Below are positions 1 through 8,044 of a stretch of DNA of 64,000 nt, in pieces. The DNA comes from a bacterium (lineage in GTDB: Bacteria > UBA8248). Under the pieces are notes generated by a model that had not been told where the DNA came from, did not search any database, and saw nothing but the letters and a program-made list of their open reading frames with translations. The position numbers were made by a program, and so were the translations under genes. Every line of letters starts with the position of its first letter. Within the stretch, counting starts at the first letter, position 1. The DNA is taken from NCBI GenBank assembly GCA_022828125.1, contig JAJEJD010000015.1, positions 83,424 to 147,423 of the forward strand, given 5' to 3'.

Positions 1-644
1 TAGGCCGTCGACGCGTTGAAGATGTCGATCATGTCCTCGACCCGCATCCCGAGGCGTTCGACCAAGCGCGCTCCCTCGCACGTCGCTAGGAACATCGTGT
101 GGAGCACCATGTTGTGGATGAGCTTCATGGTGTGGCCCGAACCCAGCGCGCCCAGATGGAAGACGTGATCCACGAAGGGTTTCAGGTATCGCCTCGTGCG
201 CTTGAGGAGCGCCTCGTCCCCTCCGATCATCAAGGTCAGCCTGCCCTCCAGGATGTTGCCGGGCCCGCCGCTCATGCCGGCGTCGAGATAGCCCAGCCCC
301 GCGCGCTCGGCGCGCTTCGCGAGGCGCTTGGTCTTCGCCGGATCGGACGTCGTGAGGTCGTAGACGACGAGGCCTTTTCCCGGGTTCTTGAGCAGGCCGT
401 CTTTCCCCCGGAAACACGCGGCTATCTCGTCCGATGAAGGCACGACGAAGAAGACGACCGCGCAGGATTCCCCTATCTCGCGCGGCGTGGCGATGGCTAC
501 GCCCTCGGCTCCCTCGAAGGGCTTCCGCCTTGCCTCTGAAACGTCCCAGACCATCAGGGGCATCTTCGCCCCGATAAACCGCTGCGCCACGGGATTCCCC
601 ATGCGGCCCAAGCCAATGACGCCCACGCCCTTTCGTTTCGCCAT
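1..644 (-). CDS. NAD(P)-dependent beta-hydroxyacid dehydrogenase family protein, 3' part cut by window edge
   Basis: Reading the minus strand from the ATG at 644 gives a protein that begins with a Rossmann dinucleotide motif (GVIGLGRMG, residues 7-15), has the substrate-binding signature DAGMSGGP near residue 120 and the GxGxxxK motif (GSGHTMKLIHN) that carries the catalytic lysine. This is the 3-hydroxyisobutyrate / tartronate semialdehyde / 6-phosphogluconate dehydrogenase superfamily. Such enzymes oxidise short beta-hydroxyacids with NAD(P). The frame stays open to base 1, so about two thirds of a ~290-residue protein is visible; the all-helical C-terminal domain lies outside. The exact substrate cannot be told. 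Confidence 0.88.
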   Translation of the reverse strand, partial: MAKRKGVGVIGLGRMGNPVAQRFIGAKMPLMVWDVSEARRKPFEGAEGVAIATPREIGESCAVVFFVVPSSDEIAACFRGKDGLLKNPGKGLVVYDLTTSDPAKTKRLAKRAERAGLGYLDAGMSGGPGNILEGRLTLMIGGDEALLKRTRRYLKPFVDHVFHLGALGSGHTMKLIHNMVLHTMFLATCEGARLVERLGMRVEDMIDIFNASTA

Positions 645-682
645 GAAACACCTCGGATGGATGAACCGGAAATGAATTCTAT

Positions 683-759
683 TGGAGCCGACGACCGGAC
701 TTGAACCGGTGACCTGCTGATTACGAATCAGCTGCTCTACCTGTCTGAGCTACGTCGGC
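683..759 (-). tRNA. tRNA-Thr (anticodon CGT)
   Basis: The minus strand folds as a full cloverleaf: 7-bp acceptor GCCGACG/CGTCGGC, D stem GCTC/GAGC, anticodon stem GCTGA/TCAGC around loop TTCGTAA (anticodon CGT, reading ACG), T arm ACCGG-TTCAAGT-CCGGT, discriminator T and an encoded CCA tail (683-685). Confidence 0.96.
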
Positions 760-939
760 TGAAAGGAGTATGCAACCCTGGTGAGGCTCGCGTTCCCCAT
801 GAGGGTGGTATTGAACACACCGCCCCCGCCTTCGTCAAGCCAACGGCGGCGCGAGGAGCCGAATTCCGCCTTTCACCGTTCCCGGTTTCATCGGACGGCT
901 TGACTTACGAGCCGACGCGTCGTAAATCTCTTTTCTCTT

Positions 940-1012
<73 letters not shown>

Positions 1013-1023
1013 CTACAAACCAC

Positions 1024-1042
1024 CCCGAATCCGTTCGGGTTT
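1024..1042 (+). terminator. possible weak terminator after tRNA-Lys
   Basis: CCCGAA-TCCG-TTCGGG is a perfect 6-bp stem with a tetraloop, followed by TTT only. Position just after the tRNA supports a termination or processing role; the short T run keeps confidence low. Confidence 0.4.
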
Positions 1043-1170
1043 CATACTATTTCTCACAGGAACGCCCGGACTACGTCTCGTGCGGGAATGCGGCCCGCCC
1101 CCGGAGGGGGCCGGTTCGCGCGCCGGGTAACCCACGGCCTGCTCCCAGATCACCAATATGGAGATCGAAC

Positions 1171-1554
1171 ATGGACGACGCCGAGAAGAAGGCCCTGATC
1201 GGGAAGACCGTCGCCGATCGCGGCTGGGTGCTGCCCGAGCAGGAGTTCTACATCGAAAAGGATCCCGAATACCACGTACGCCAAAGCGCGCTCTATAACC
1301 ACGTCATCAAGCGCGAGGGCGCGCTCTCTGAAAAGATGCGCGAGCTCATCATCATCACCGCCCTTTGCGTGCGCCTGCCGGGCACGGAGGTGGAAACCTA
1401 CGTCAAGAACCACATGCGCCGCGCGATGGACCTGGGCGCCACCGAGGATGAGATATTCGAGGCCGTGCAGTGCCTCATTTTTCCAGCCGGCGGCCCCTCG
1501 CTGATGATGGGCATCAAGTGCCTCCGCGCCGTCCTGGAGGAACGGAAGGCTTAA
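1171..1554 (+). CDS. carboxymuconolactone decarboxylase (CMD) family protein without CxxC
   Basis: A 127-residue all-helical protein with the CMD core (SEKMRELIIITALCVRLPGTEVETY... MRRAMDLGATEDEIFEAV, residues 51-95). The CMD/AhpD fold covers gamma-carboxymuconolactone decarboxylases and alkylhydroperoxide reductases. There is a single Cys in the core and no CxxC, so it is not an AhpD-type peroxidase; a lyase-like or structural role is more likely. It leads the cluster that also contains the selenocysteine-containing CMD protein at 2341, and may act on the same pathway. No specific substrate can be assigned. Confidence 0.82.
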   Translation: MDDAEKKALIGKTVADRGWVLPEQEFYIEKDPEYHVRQSALYNHVIKREGALSEKMRELIIITALCVRLPGTEVETYVKNHMRRAMDLGATEDEIFEAVQCLIFPAGGPSLMMGIKCLRAVLEERKA

Positions 1555-1586
1555 TATCCATTTTTCGATATCCCTGGGGAGGCAAC

Positions 1587-2324
1587 ATGGACAGAAGCAT
1601 CTGGGCGGCCTGGTACGATCTGCCGAAAGAAGACGAGGCCGAATACAACGAGTGGCTCCACCACACCCACATCAAGGACGCGCTCAAGCGCCCCGGCTAC
1701 ATGTGGGCGGCCCACTATGAACTCGTGGACCGCGAATCGCCCAAATCGAAGAAAAAAGACCATCTCGCCTACACGGACGACCCCTCGATTCCAAACGGCA
1801 CGGAGTTTCTGCTGCTCTTCGGGGGCACGAGTGCCGAGGTGTTCCTGAGTCCCAACCCCGCGCAGCTTGCAGAGACCTATTCCGACGAGACGAAGGCGAT
1901 GATCGCCAAGCGAATCGGCGAGCGCACCGGTATCTTCACCGAGGTGGACCGGGTGAACGGCCCCGCCGCCGCCACCCGCGCTCTCGGCGGCGTGCCCGCG
2001 CCAATCGTCCAGATGGGAACCTTCAACTGCTTCACGCCGGAAGATGATTTCGACTTGAGTTCGTGGTACGCGCAGGACCGCCTGCCCGCGATGAAGTACA
2101 TGCGCGGCTGCGTGGGCACCCGCAAGCTGGTCTCCGTGGCGGGATGGGCGAAGCACTCCATCTTCTATGAGTTCGCCTCGCTGGAGATGGTTCTCGAACA
2201 CTTCCCGCGCGCGGACAAGCTCTTCCCCGGCGAAAACGACTGGTCGTACCACGTATGCCAGCGCCTGCTCCACGCCCCCGGCTCGCCCACGCGCGGCAAG
2301 CGCATCTGGCCGCCGGTCGAATAA
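1587..2324 (+). CDS. dimeric alpha/beta-barrel (EthD-like) protein of unknown function
   Basis: Start chosen at ATG 1587, preceded by GGGGAGG, rather than upstream in-frame starts that overlap the previous gene. The 245-residue product opens with a WAAWYDLPKEDEAEYNEWLH pattern followed by conserved His residues, typical of ferredoxin-like alpha/beta-barrel proteins such as EthD and related monooxygenase-like families. A second similar half (residues ~140-225, starting QMGTFNCFTPEDD) suggests an internal duplication. It lies 32 bases after the CMD gene and 16 bases before the selenoprotein gene, so it is likely co-transcribed with them. Enzymatic role unknown. Confidence 0.72.
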   Translation: MDRSIWAAWYDLPKEDEAEYNEWLHHTHIKDALKRPGYMWAAHYELVDRESPKSKKKDHLAYTDDPSIPNGTEFLLLFGGTSAEVFLSPNPAQLAETYSDETKAMIAKRIGERTGIFTEVDRVNGPAAATRALGGVPAPIVQMGTFNCFTPEDDFDLSSWYAQDRLPAMKYMRGCVGTRKLVSVAGWAKHSIFYEFASLEMVLEHFPRADKLFPGENDWSYHVCQRLLHAPGSPTRGKRIWPPVE

Positions 2325-2340
2325 AGCGGAGGACGCGCGC

Positions 2341-3024
2341 ATGAACTACATGAAACCTATCCGGGTCGACGAGGCCGAAGGCGAAGCCGCGAAACTATTC
2401 GAGGGCGTGACGAAGATGCTCGGCCGCGTGGCGAATTCCTTCGCCGTCATGGCCTATCAGCCCCACGTCGCCAAGGTCATCCTGCCGCTCACCGTCACCC
2501 TCATGCGCGAGGGGCTGGGCACGGTGCTGCCCACCAGGATCAAGGAGATCGCCGTCATCAAGACGAGCCACCTGAACGGGTGCGACTACTGACTCGGGCA
2601 CAACACGGCGCTCGGTCGAGACGCCGGGGTGACGGAAGAGCAGGTGCAGGAAATCTGCTCGGACGCCTATATGGATTCCGAGACGATGACCCCGAGGGAG
2701 AAGGCCGCCGTCCTGTGGGCGGAGCACGTGACGCTGAACACCGCCAAGACGCGCGACGACGTGTTCTGCGAAGTGCGGCGCCACTTCGATGACCGCGAAT
2801 TCGTCGAACTCACGATGGTCATCACCTATTTCAACATGAGAAACCGCTTCCAGGACGCCCTGCGCATTCCGCTGGATGAGCCGAAAACGATATCCGGCAT
2901 CACCATCGGACGCAGGCAGGACCCCGAGAATCTGAAAGCCTATCTCGCGGAGGTGGTGGCGGGGTGGCCCGAGAGTTTCCCAGGGCCAGGGGATGAAGAT
3001 GATGAAAAACCTTCGATTTCGTGA
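2341..3024 (+). CDS. AhpD/CMD-family selenoprotein with CxxU redox motif (in-frame TGA at 2590-2592 = Sec84)
   Basis: The frame starting at ATG 2341 meets TGA at codon 84 and then stays open in the same frame to 3024. Read through, it makes a 227-residue CMD/AhpD-type protein. The context of the TGA is HLNGCDY-U-LGHNTALGRDAG: it replaces the second Cys of the family's CxxC redox motif, with a conserved His three residues on. CMD-type peroxidases use this Cys pair to reduce hydroperoxides, and AhpD-like selenoproteins are a described class. A hairpin suited to SelB lies 14 bases downstream (2607-2625). TGA serves as an ordinary stop for other genes here, so this is not genome-wide recoding. 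Conventional gene calling would split it into two pieces or call it a pseudogene. Alternative: a nonsense mutation or sequencing error, less likely given the exact Cys position and the intact downstream half. Confidence 0.88.
2607..2625 (+). promoter_or_regulatory. bacterial SECIS-like hairpin for Sec insertion
   Basis: Downstream of the TGA the mRNA can fold GGCGCTC-GGTC-GAGaCGCC: a 7-bp stem with one bulged A (2621) and a four-base loop starting with GG. The first loop G (2614) is 22 bases past the TGA, inside the window known for bacterial SECIS elements (roughly 16-37 bases, with a G among the first two loop bases). It lies within the coding sequence, as bacterial SECIS elements do. Confidence 0.78.
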
Positions 3025-3185
3025 TTCGGCATGTAGAACCTGCCGGGGAGGCAGGAAACTACGCTCCCCCCTTGAGGGGGTTGTTGGCAAAGGCCCCCCT
3101 GAAAGGGGATTGGGGAGTTCACGGCAAGGAGGGACGAGGGGTTCGGAGAGAATCATGCTTCACTCACTCTCCCATAGCTTAAAAA

Positions 3186-3301
3186 GCAACCCCCCCTACC
3201 CCCCCTTGTCAGGGGGGTAAGAAAAAGCAAAGCCCCCTCAGTCCGGCGGGGACGCATCGCCTTTTTATACCCCCCTGACAAGGGGGGGTAGGGGGGGTTG
3301 C
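3186..3301. mobile_element. 116-bp MITE-like element, full copy 1
   Basis: Terminal inverted repeats of about 34 bp run from GCAACCCCCCCTACC at the left to its complement at the right; each arm also folds on itself (CCCCCCTTGTCAGGGGGG). The core between the arms contains GCAAAGCCCCCTCAG and GCATCGCCTTTTTATA. The copy at 10693-10808 has the same length and the core inverted. The gap 3025-3395 holds nothing else but a short CCCCCTT/AGGGGG hairpin near 3064-3110 and a TTTTTCAACAGCCCC tag at 3349-3364. The paired arms could also terminate transcription. Confidence 0.8.
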
Positions 3302-3395
3302 CTTTATGGGGTTTCCCTTTCAAGGGAGTTGCCATTACCCTCTGTGGACTTTTTCAACAGCCCCGGAATAAAGAGAAATCAGGAGGCCGTCAGCC

Positions 3396-3839
3396 ATGAA
3401 CGAAAAACCCGATTTCGTATGGGAGAATCTGGAAGTCGGCATGACGATCGGCGAGCGCAGCCTCACGGTGACGCAGGCGATGGTGGACGCGCACTGCGAC
3501 GCCGTGGGCGCAAAGCGGGAGTGGTACCAGGGGGATTCCCCCGCGGGCGGGGCCATCGCGCCGCCCATGATATTCATCAACGACCTGCTCGCCATCTATG
3601 ATGCGAACTACAAGCGCTTCGGCACCATCCACGCCAAGCTCGGCTACCGCTTCCACAGGCCGGTGCGCGTCGGCGAGACGGTGCATCAGAAAGTCACGGT
3701 GACCGACCTGTACGTCAAGCGCGAGAAGGGCTGGATCGTGAGCGAGTTCGCCGTCACGAACGAGGCGGGGGAGTTGCTGCTCACCTCCTCGCACACTTCC
3801 GTCCTGAGCCTCACGAGAAGGCATGAAAAAGATGACTGA
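3396..3839 (+). CDS. MaoC-like hot-dog protein, probable non-catalytic half (pair 1)
   Basis: A 147-residue single hot-dog protein (EVGMTIGERSLTVTQAMVDAH at the N-terminus, KLGYRFHRPVRVGETVHQKVTVTDL in the central strand region). MaoC-like proteins hydrate enoyl-CoA or bind related CoA esters. The hydratase-2 signature D-x-N-x-I-H is absent here but present in the next gene, which overlaps it by 17 bases. I infer a heterodimeric hydratase in which this chain is the structural partner. Confidence 0.78.
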   Translation: MNEKPDFVWENLEVGMTIGERSLTVTQAMVDAHCDAVGAKREWYQGDSPAGGAIAPPMIFINDLLAIYDANYKRFGTIHAKLGYRFHRPVRVGETVHQKVTVTDLYVKREKGWIVSEFAVTNEAGELLLTSSHTSVLSLTRRHEKDD

Positions 3840-4263
3840 TACGCTGCTCGAAAACCTGGAGCCGGGAGACGCCCTCCCCGAGCGGACGCACGAGGTGGAC
3901 TGGGAGGACATCCTCAAGTTCAACCGCTACGTCACAGGCGGCGTGGATACGAAGAACATCCACACGGACGATGAAGTGGCGCGGAAAGCGGGCCTGCCCC
4001 GGGCGGTGGCGACGGGCCGCCACCCGGTCTCGTTCATCACGGAACTCATGGTCGATCACTTAGGCTTCGGCTTCATCACGGGCGGTGAGATCGATGTATC
4101 CTTCGTCAAGCCCATATTCCCGGGCGACGTTCTGACGCTTCAGGCTGTGCTCAAGGAGAAAACACTCGACCAAGGCGCCACACATTATCTCTTCGACGTA
4201 TCGCTCACGAACCAGGAAGGCGCAGCCGTAACGGTCGGCACTGCCGGCGCCCGACTCGCCTAA
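3823..4263 (+). CDS. MaoC-like dehydratase/hydratase, probable catalytic half (pair 1)
   Basis: A 146-residue hot-dog protein. The loop VDTKNIHTDDEVARKAGLPR keeps Asp and His at the hydratase-2 spacing (D-x4-H), followed by VATGRH, which resembles the xxIAHG segment of MaoC proteins. Translation may start at ATG 3823 or at ATG 3832 (second Met); the first overlaps the previous gene by 17 bases, indicating translational coupling. Probable role: hydration of an enoyl-CoA intermediate in the pathway encoded by this cluster. Confidence 0.8.
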   Translation: MKKMTDTLLENLEPGDALPERTHEVDWEDILKFNRYVTGGVDTKNIHTDDEVARKAGLPRAVATGRHPVSFITELMVDHLGFGFITGGEIDVSFVKPIFPGDVLTLQAVLKEKTLDQGATHYLFDVSLTNQEGAAVTVGTAGARLA

Positions 4264-4272
4264 GTCCCACGC

Positions 4273-6381
4273 ATGAGCGCGCGCGAATCCCTGGTCAGCC
4301 TGTTTCACCCGAAATCATTTGCGGTGGTGGGCGCAGCCTCGGATCTCAACCGCCTGGGCGGCATCCCCTTGCGGTTGACCATGCGCTACGGCTTTCCCGG
4401 CCCCATCTACCCCATCAACCCGAGGCGCGAGGAGATTGCGGGCTTAAAATGCTACCCCGACGTCGCCTCTCTCCCCGAAGCGCCCGAATTCGCGCTCATC
4501 TGCACCCCGAGAGAGGACGTGCTCCCCGCCCTCGCCCAGTGCGCGGAACGCGGCGTGAAGGCCGCCGCCGTCATCACGTCCGGCTTTGCGGAAACGGGCG
4601 CGGAAGGCGTGGCGTTACAGGAGAAAATCCTGGCGCTCCGCGACAAATCGGGGATGCGCGTGCTCGGCCCCAACTGCATGGGCGTCGTGCACGTGCGCTC
4701 GAAGCTCATGGCGACGTTCACGATATCCATCCGCGACGACGACCCGCTCATTCCGGGGGCGGTGGCCCTCGTCACCCAGAGCGGGGCGATGGGGGCGTGC
4801 ATGCTCACGGGCTTTCAGGAGAGCGGCTCCGGCATCAGCAGCCTCGTGAGCCTCGGCAACGAGGTGGACGTCGATTTCGCGGAATGCGTCGAATACTTCA
4901 TCGACGACCCGCACACGCGCGTCATCTGCGGGTATCTCGAATCCGTGCGCGACGGCGAGCGCCTGAGGCGCGCCGCCCTGCGCGCGCTGGAGCGGGATAA
5001 ACCCATCGTCCTCCTCAAAGGCGGCAAGACCGAGGAGGGCGCGCGCGCCGCGCGAAGCCACACCGCCGCCATCACGACTTCGAGCGACGTTTTCGACGCC
5101 TTCGCCGCGCAATACGGGATTCAGGTGCTCGAATCCATGGATGAGTTCATCGAGATAGCGGATTTCCTAGCGCGCAGCAAACCCATCGAAGGAAACGGAG
5201 TGGGGATTTTAAGCTTCTCGGGCGGACTGGGTTCGCTCGCTGCGGACTTAAGTACCGAGGCGGGCCTCACGCTCCCCATCCTCGCAGGGGAAACACAGGA
5301 AAAACTCGCGGGCGTCCTCCCCGACTACGCGCCCAAGGACAATCCGGTGGACCTCGTATCCCTCATGGTCAGCAAGCCCGAGAGCCAGCCGCTCAAGACG
5401 GCGGGAGAGGCCGTGGCGCGGGATGAGAACGTGGACGCCCTGCTCTTCATGATGGGCGTCTATCACCACGTGGGCGAGCAGATAGCGGCGGAGGTGAAGG
5501 CGCTGTTCGAAGCCTCATCGGTGCCCGTCGCCTTCGCCTGGCTCACCGGGCCGCGCGAGCAGATACAAAACTTAAGGAAAGCCTCCGTGCCCGTATTCGG
5601 CGATTATTCGAGAGCGATTCGCGGGCTGGAATCCCTCCTCTCGCTCAAAAACGCGCGCGAGGCGGCCGCCTCCCGGCCCCGCTTGGTCGACACGGCGCGG
5701 GCGGAGCAAGCGAAGCGACTCATGCGAGAGAGTATTCCCTCTCCCGACGGCTTTCTTCCGGCCGAGACCTGTGCGGAAATTCTCGATCTCTACGGCGTCC
5801 CGAGACCGAAGGAGACCCTGGTTGAAACGTCCGAAGAAGCGCTCAAAACGTGGGAAAATTATAAAGCGCCCATCGCCCTCAAGGTCGTATCGGACAACCT
5901 CTCGCACAAGACGGAAGCGGGCGGCGTCATTTTAGGTCTTAACACGCCTGATGAGGTTCTGTGCGCAGCTCAAAAACTGCTAGCCCTCAGCTATGATGCC
6001 CGCCTTCTGGTTCAGGAGATGATCGAGGGCGGCCTGGAACTCCTCGTCGGCGTATCGAACGACCCGACGTTCGGCCCGTGCGTCACGGCGGGGCTGGGCG
6101 GCGTGTACGTGGAGGCATTAGACGACGTGGCACGCCTGCTTCCGCCTTTCGAGGCCAATGAGGCCGCGCGCGCGCTGTCGGGCCTCCGCTCGCGCGTCAT
6201 TTTCGAGGGCTTCCGGGGCGGGCCGGCCGTTCAAATTCCGCACATATCCGATATAATGGTCAAAATCTCCGAACTGGCGACGGAGCTTGGGAACGATGTC
6301 GCCGAGATGGACTTGAACCCGCTCATCGCCACGGCGGAGGACTGTATCGCCGTGGACGTTCGGATAAAGACTCATTCCTGA
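4273..6381 (+). CDS. ADP-forming acyl-CoA synthetase (acetate-CoA ligase-type fusion)
   Basis: The 702-residue chain has the usual order of ADP-forming acyl-CoA synthetases: CoA-binding Rossmann domain (FAVVGAASDLNRLGG, residues ~16-30), two succinyl-CoA-synthetase-like flavodoxin folds, and a C-terminal ATP-grasp domain from about 490 (APIALKVVSDNLSHKTEAGG). The phospho-histidine segment is visible as ARSHTAAI near residue 263. These enzymes interconvert an acyl-CoA, ADP and Pi with the acid, CoA and ATP, saving energy from CoA thioesters in the cytosol. Starts nine bases after the MaoC gene and belongs to the same transcription unit. The acyl substrate is not known. Confidence 0.9.
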   Translation: MSARESLVSLFHPKSFAVVGAASDLNRLGGIPLRLTMRYGFPGPIYPINPRREEIAGLKCYPDVASLPEAPEFALICTPREDVLPALAQCAERGVKAAAVITSGFAETGAEGVALQEKILALRDKSGMRVLGPNCMGVVHVRSKLMATFTISIRDDDPLIPGAVALVTQSGAMGACMLTGFQESGSGISSLVSLGNEVDVDFAECVEYFIDDPHTRVICGYLESVRDGERLRRAALRALERDKPIVLLKGGKTEEGARAARSHTAAITTSSDVFDAFAAQYGIQVLESMDEFIEIADFLARSKPIEGNGVGILSFSGGLGSLAADLSTEAGLTLPILAGETQEKLAGVLPDYAPKDNPVDLVSLMVSKPESQPLKTAGEAVARDENVDALLFMMGVYHHVGEQIAAEVKALFEASSVPVAFAWLTGPREQIQNLRKASVPVFGDYSRAIRGLESLLSLKNAREAAASRPRLVDTARAEQAKRLMRESIPSPDGFLPAETCAEILDLYGVPRPKETLVETSEEALKTWENYKAPIALKVVSDNLSHKTEAGGVILGLNTPDEVLCAAQKLLALSYDARLLVQEMIEGGLELLVGVSNDPTFGPCVTAGLGGVYVEALDDVARLLPPFEANEAARALSGLRSRVIFEGFRGGPAVQIPHISDIMVKISELATELGNDVAEMDLNPLIATAEDCIAVDVRIKTHS

Positions 6382-6394
6382 CGAGAGGAACCGC

Positions 6395-6829
6395 ATGAGC
6401 ACGAGAATCACGCCCGAAATACGCGCCCTGGTGGGGCGAAAGCACGGCCCCTACCGCGTGAGGGTCGAGCAGGGGGCGATTGAGAAATTCGCGGACGCGG
6501 TCGGTGACGAGAACCCCGCCTATCGCGGACCCGACGCTATCGCGCCGCCGACGTTTCCCACCACCTTCCGGCCCAGGGACGCCTATCCCGACTTGCCACC
6601 TAGTTTCGGCGACGTGGGCCTCCATGCTTCACAGGTCTACGAGGTCGAGCGGCCCATCCGCGCGGGCGATGAACTGGACGTTTCCTTCACCATCGTGGAC
6701 ATCACCGAAAAATCGGGCCGAACGGGCGATCTCGTCTTCGTGGAGCGTGAATACGAGTTTACCGATGCGCGCGACGGCTTTCGCGTGGGCGGCGGCAAGT
6801 GGGTGTCGCTCAGGCGCTTCAGGAACTGA
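6395..6829 (+). CDS. MaoC-like N-terminal-type dehydratase subunit (pair 2, probable non-catalytic)
   Basis: A 144-residue hot-dog protein of the FAS1-like 'MaoC N-terminal' type: GPYRVRVEQGAIEKFADAVG, DENPAYRGPDAIAPPTFP. The position of the catalytic His in the D-x-N-x-I-H signature is Tyr (DENPAY), so it should not be a hydratase on its own. It is followed ten bases later by an intact catalytic MaoC gene; such adjacent halves form the two-chain 3-hydroxyacyl-CoA/ACP dehydratases (HadA-HadB type). Confidence 0.83.
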   Translation: MSTRITPEIRALVGRKHGPYRVRVEQGAIEKFADAVGDENPAYRGPDAIAPPTFPTTFRPRDAYPDLPPSFGDVGLHASQVYEVERPIRAGDELDVSFTIVDITEKSGRTGDLVFVEREYEFTDARDGFRVGGGKWVSLRRFRN

Positions 6830-6839
6830 GGGAGAGACC

Positions 6840-7241
6840 ATGAAATACCAGAAGGGCGACGCACTCCCCGAACTCGTGAAAGACCCGGTTTCGCGGACGC
6901 AGCTCGTGAAATACGCCGGCGCAAGCGGGGATTACAACTCGATTCACTATGACGATGAGGCGGCGCGTGCGGGCGGTCTGGAAGGCGTCATCGCCCACGG
7001 GATGCTCTCGATGGGCTTTCTGGGGCAATTCGTCGAAACCACCTTCGGCGCGGGAAGCTACAAGAGGCTCGAGGTGCGCTTTCAGGGCATGGTGAAGCTG
7101 GGCGAGGTCATCACCTGCCGGGGCGTCGTGACCGATCTAGCAGAAGAGAATGGCCGGGAATACGCCGCCTGCGACATCGAGGCGGTAGACTCAGAAGGCC
7201 GCGTCGTCACCAAGGGCGAGGCCCAGGCCTGGCTGGACTGA
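6840..7241 (+). CDS. MaoC-like enoyl-CoA hydratase, catalytic subunit (pair 2)
   Basis: The start is ATG 6840 with GAGGGAGAG upstream. The 133-residue chain holds the complete hydratase-2 signature GDYNSIHYDDEAA (Asp31, His36) and the VIAHGM segment (His53). It is predicted to hydrate 2-enoyl-CoA to (R)-3-hydroxyacyl-CoA, together with the non-catalytic half encoded just upstream. The following SDR gene could oxidise or reduce the product. Confidence 0.87.
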   Translation: MKYQKGDALPELVKDPVSRTQLVKYAGASGDYNSIHYDDEAARAGGLEGVIAHGMLSMGFLGQFVETTFGAGSYKRLEVRFQGMVKLGEVITCRGVVTDLAEENGREYAACDIEAVDSEGRVVTKGEAQAWLD

Positions 7242-7269
7242 ATCCACAGAACGGAAAGAGAGGAACTCC

Positions 7270-8013
7270 ATGAGACTGAAAGACAAGAACGCCCTCGTTA
7301 CGGGTGCGGCGCAGGGCATCGGACGCTCTGTCTGCCAGAGGTTCGCCGAAGAAGGCGCCAAGGTCCTCGTCGTCGACATGAACGAGGAAGGCGGCGAGGA
7401 GACGGCGCGCCTGATAAGAGAAGCCGGGGGCGAGGCGCTCTTCCACAAGGCCGACGTGAGCAGCCTTGCGGAAGTCGAGGGCGCGCTCGACGCGTCCGAG
7501 GCCGCGCACGGGCCCATCGACGTCATGGTGAACAACGCAGGGATCGTCCGCGCGGCCATGCTCCACAAGATGAGCGAGGCGCAGTGGGACTCCGTGATCG
7601 CCGTGCATCTCAAGGGCACCTGGACGGGAATCCACGCGGCGGCCAAGCGCATGATCCCCCGGAAGGAGGGCCGCATCATCAACGTCACCTCGGGCGCGGG
7701 GCTTCGCGGCACCATCGGGCAGATCAACTACTCCTCCGCCAAGATGGGCATCGTCGGCGCCACACAGAGCGCGGCGCGTGAGCTTGGACGCTACAACATC
7801 ACCGTGAACTGCGTCTCGCCCGCGGCCATCACCCCGATGACGGAGACGATCCGCACGGACGAGCGCTTTGAATCCAAGTATCTGGAGCGCATCTGCCTGG
7901 GCCGGTGGGGCGAGCCCGAGGAGATGGCGGCGGGGTTCGTCTTTCTGGCGTCGGACGAGGCGAGCTACGTGACCGGCATCGTGCTCCGAATCGATGGCGG
8001 CCTGGGGATGTGA
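7270..8013 (+). CDS. SDR-family oxidoreductase, FabG-like
   Basis: Classical 247-residue short-chain dehydrogenase: TGAAQGIG cofactor motif (11-18), NNAG (88-91), catalytic Ser141, Tyr154 and Lys158 (INYSSAK), and the C-terminal YVTGIVLRIDGGLGM typical of 3-oxoacyl-ACP/CoA reductases. Asp36 after the second strand (VVDMNE) suggests NAD(H) preference. Adjacent to a hydratase pair and acyl-CoA synthetase, so probably acts on a 3-hydroxyacyl-CoA or related alcohol. Good RBS (AGAGAGGAA). Confidence 0.9.
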   Translation: MRLKDKNALVTGAAQGIGRSVCQRFAEEGAKVLVVDMNEEGGEETARLIREAGGEALFHKADVSSLAEVEGALDASEAAHGPIDVMVNNAGIVRAAMLHKMSEAQWDSVIAVHLKGTWTGIHAAAKRMIPRKEGRIINVTSGAGLRGTIGQINYSSAKMGIVGATQSAARELGRYNITVNCVSPAAITPMTETIRTDERFESKYLERICLGRWGEPEEMAAGFVFLASDEASYVTGIVLRIDGGLGM

Positions 8014-8016
8014 TTT

Positions 8017-8044
8017 GTAGGGACAGGTCGCGACCTGTCCCTAC
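8017..8044. repeat. 28-nt perfect palindrome (REP type A)
   Basis: GTAGGGACAGGTCG followed directly by its exact reverse complement. Further copies lie at 10661-10688, 14604-14631 and 59974-60001, with a looped variant at 47070-47099. Sits three bases after the SDR stop codon and may serve as a terminator or mRNA-stabilising hairpin. Confidence 0.88.

Noticed and set aside
2395..3156. 253-codon minus-strand frame covering the selenoprotein gene
   Set aside because: Composition is that of a shadow frame (His/Arg/Gly-rich) and it runs into the repeat region; the plus strand carries clear CMD motifs on both sides of the TGA.
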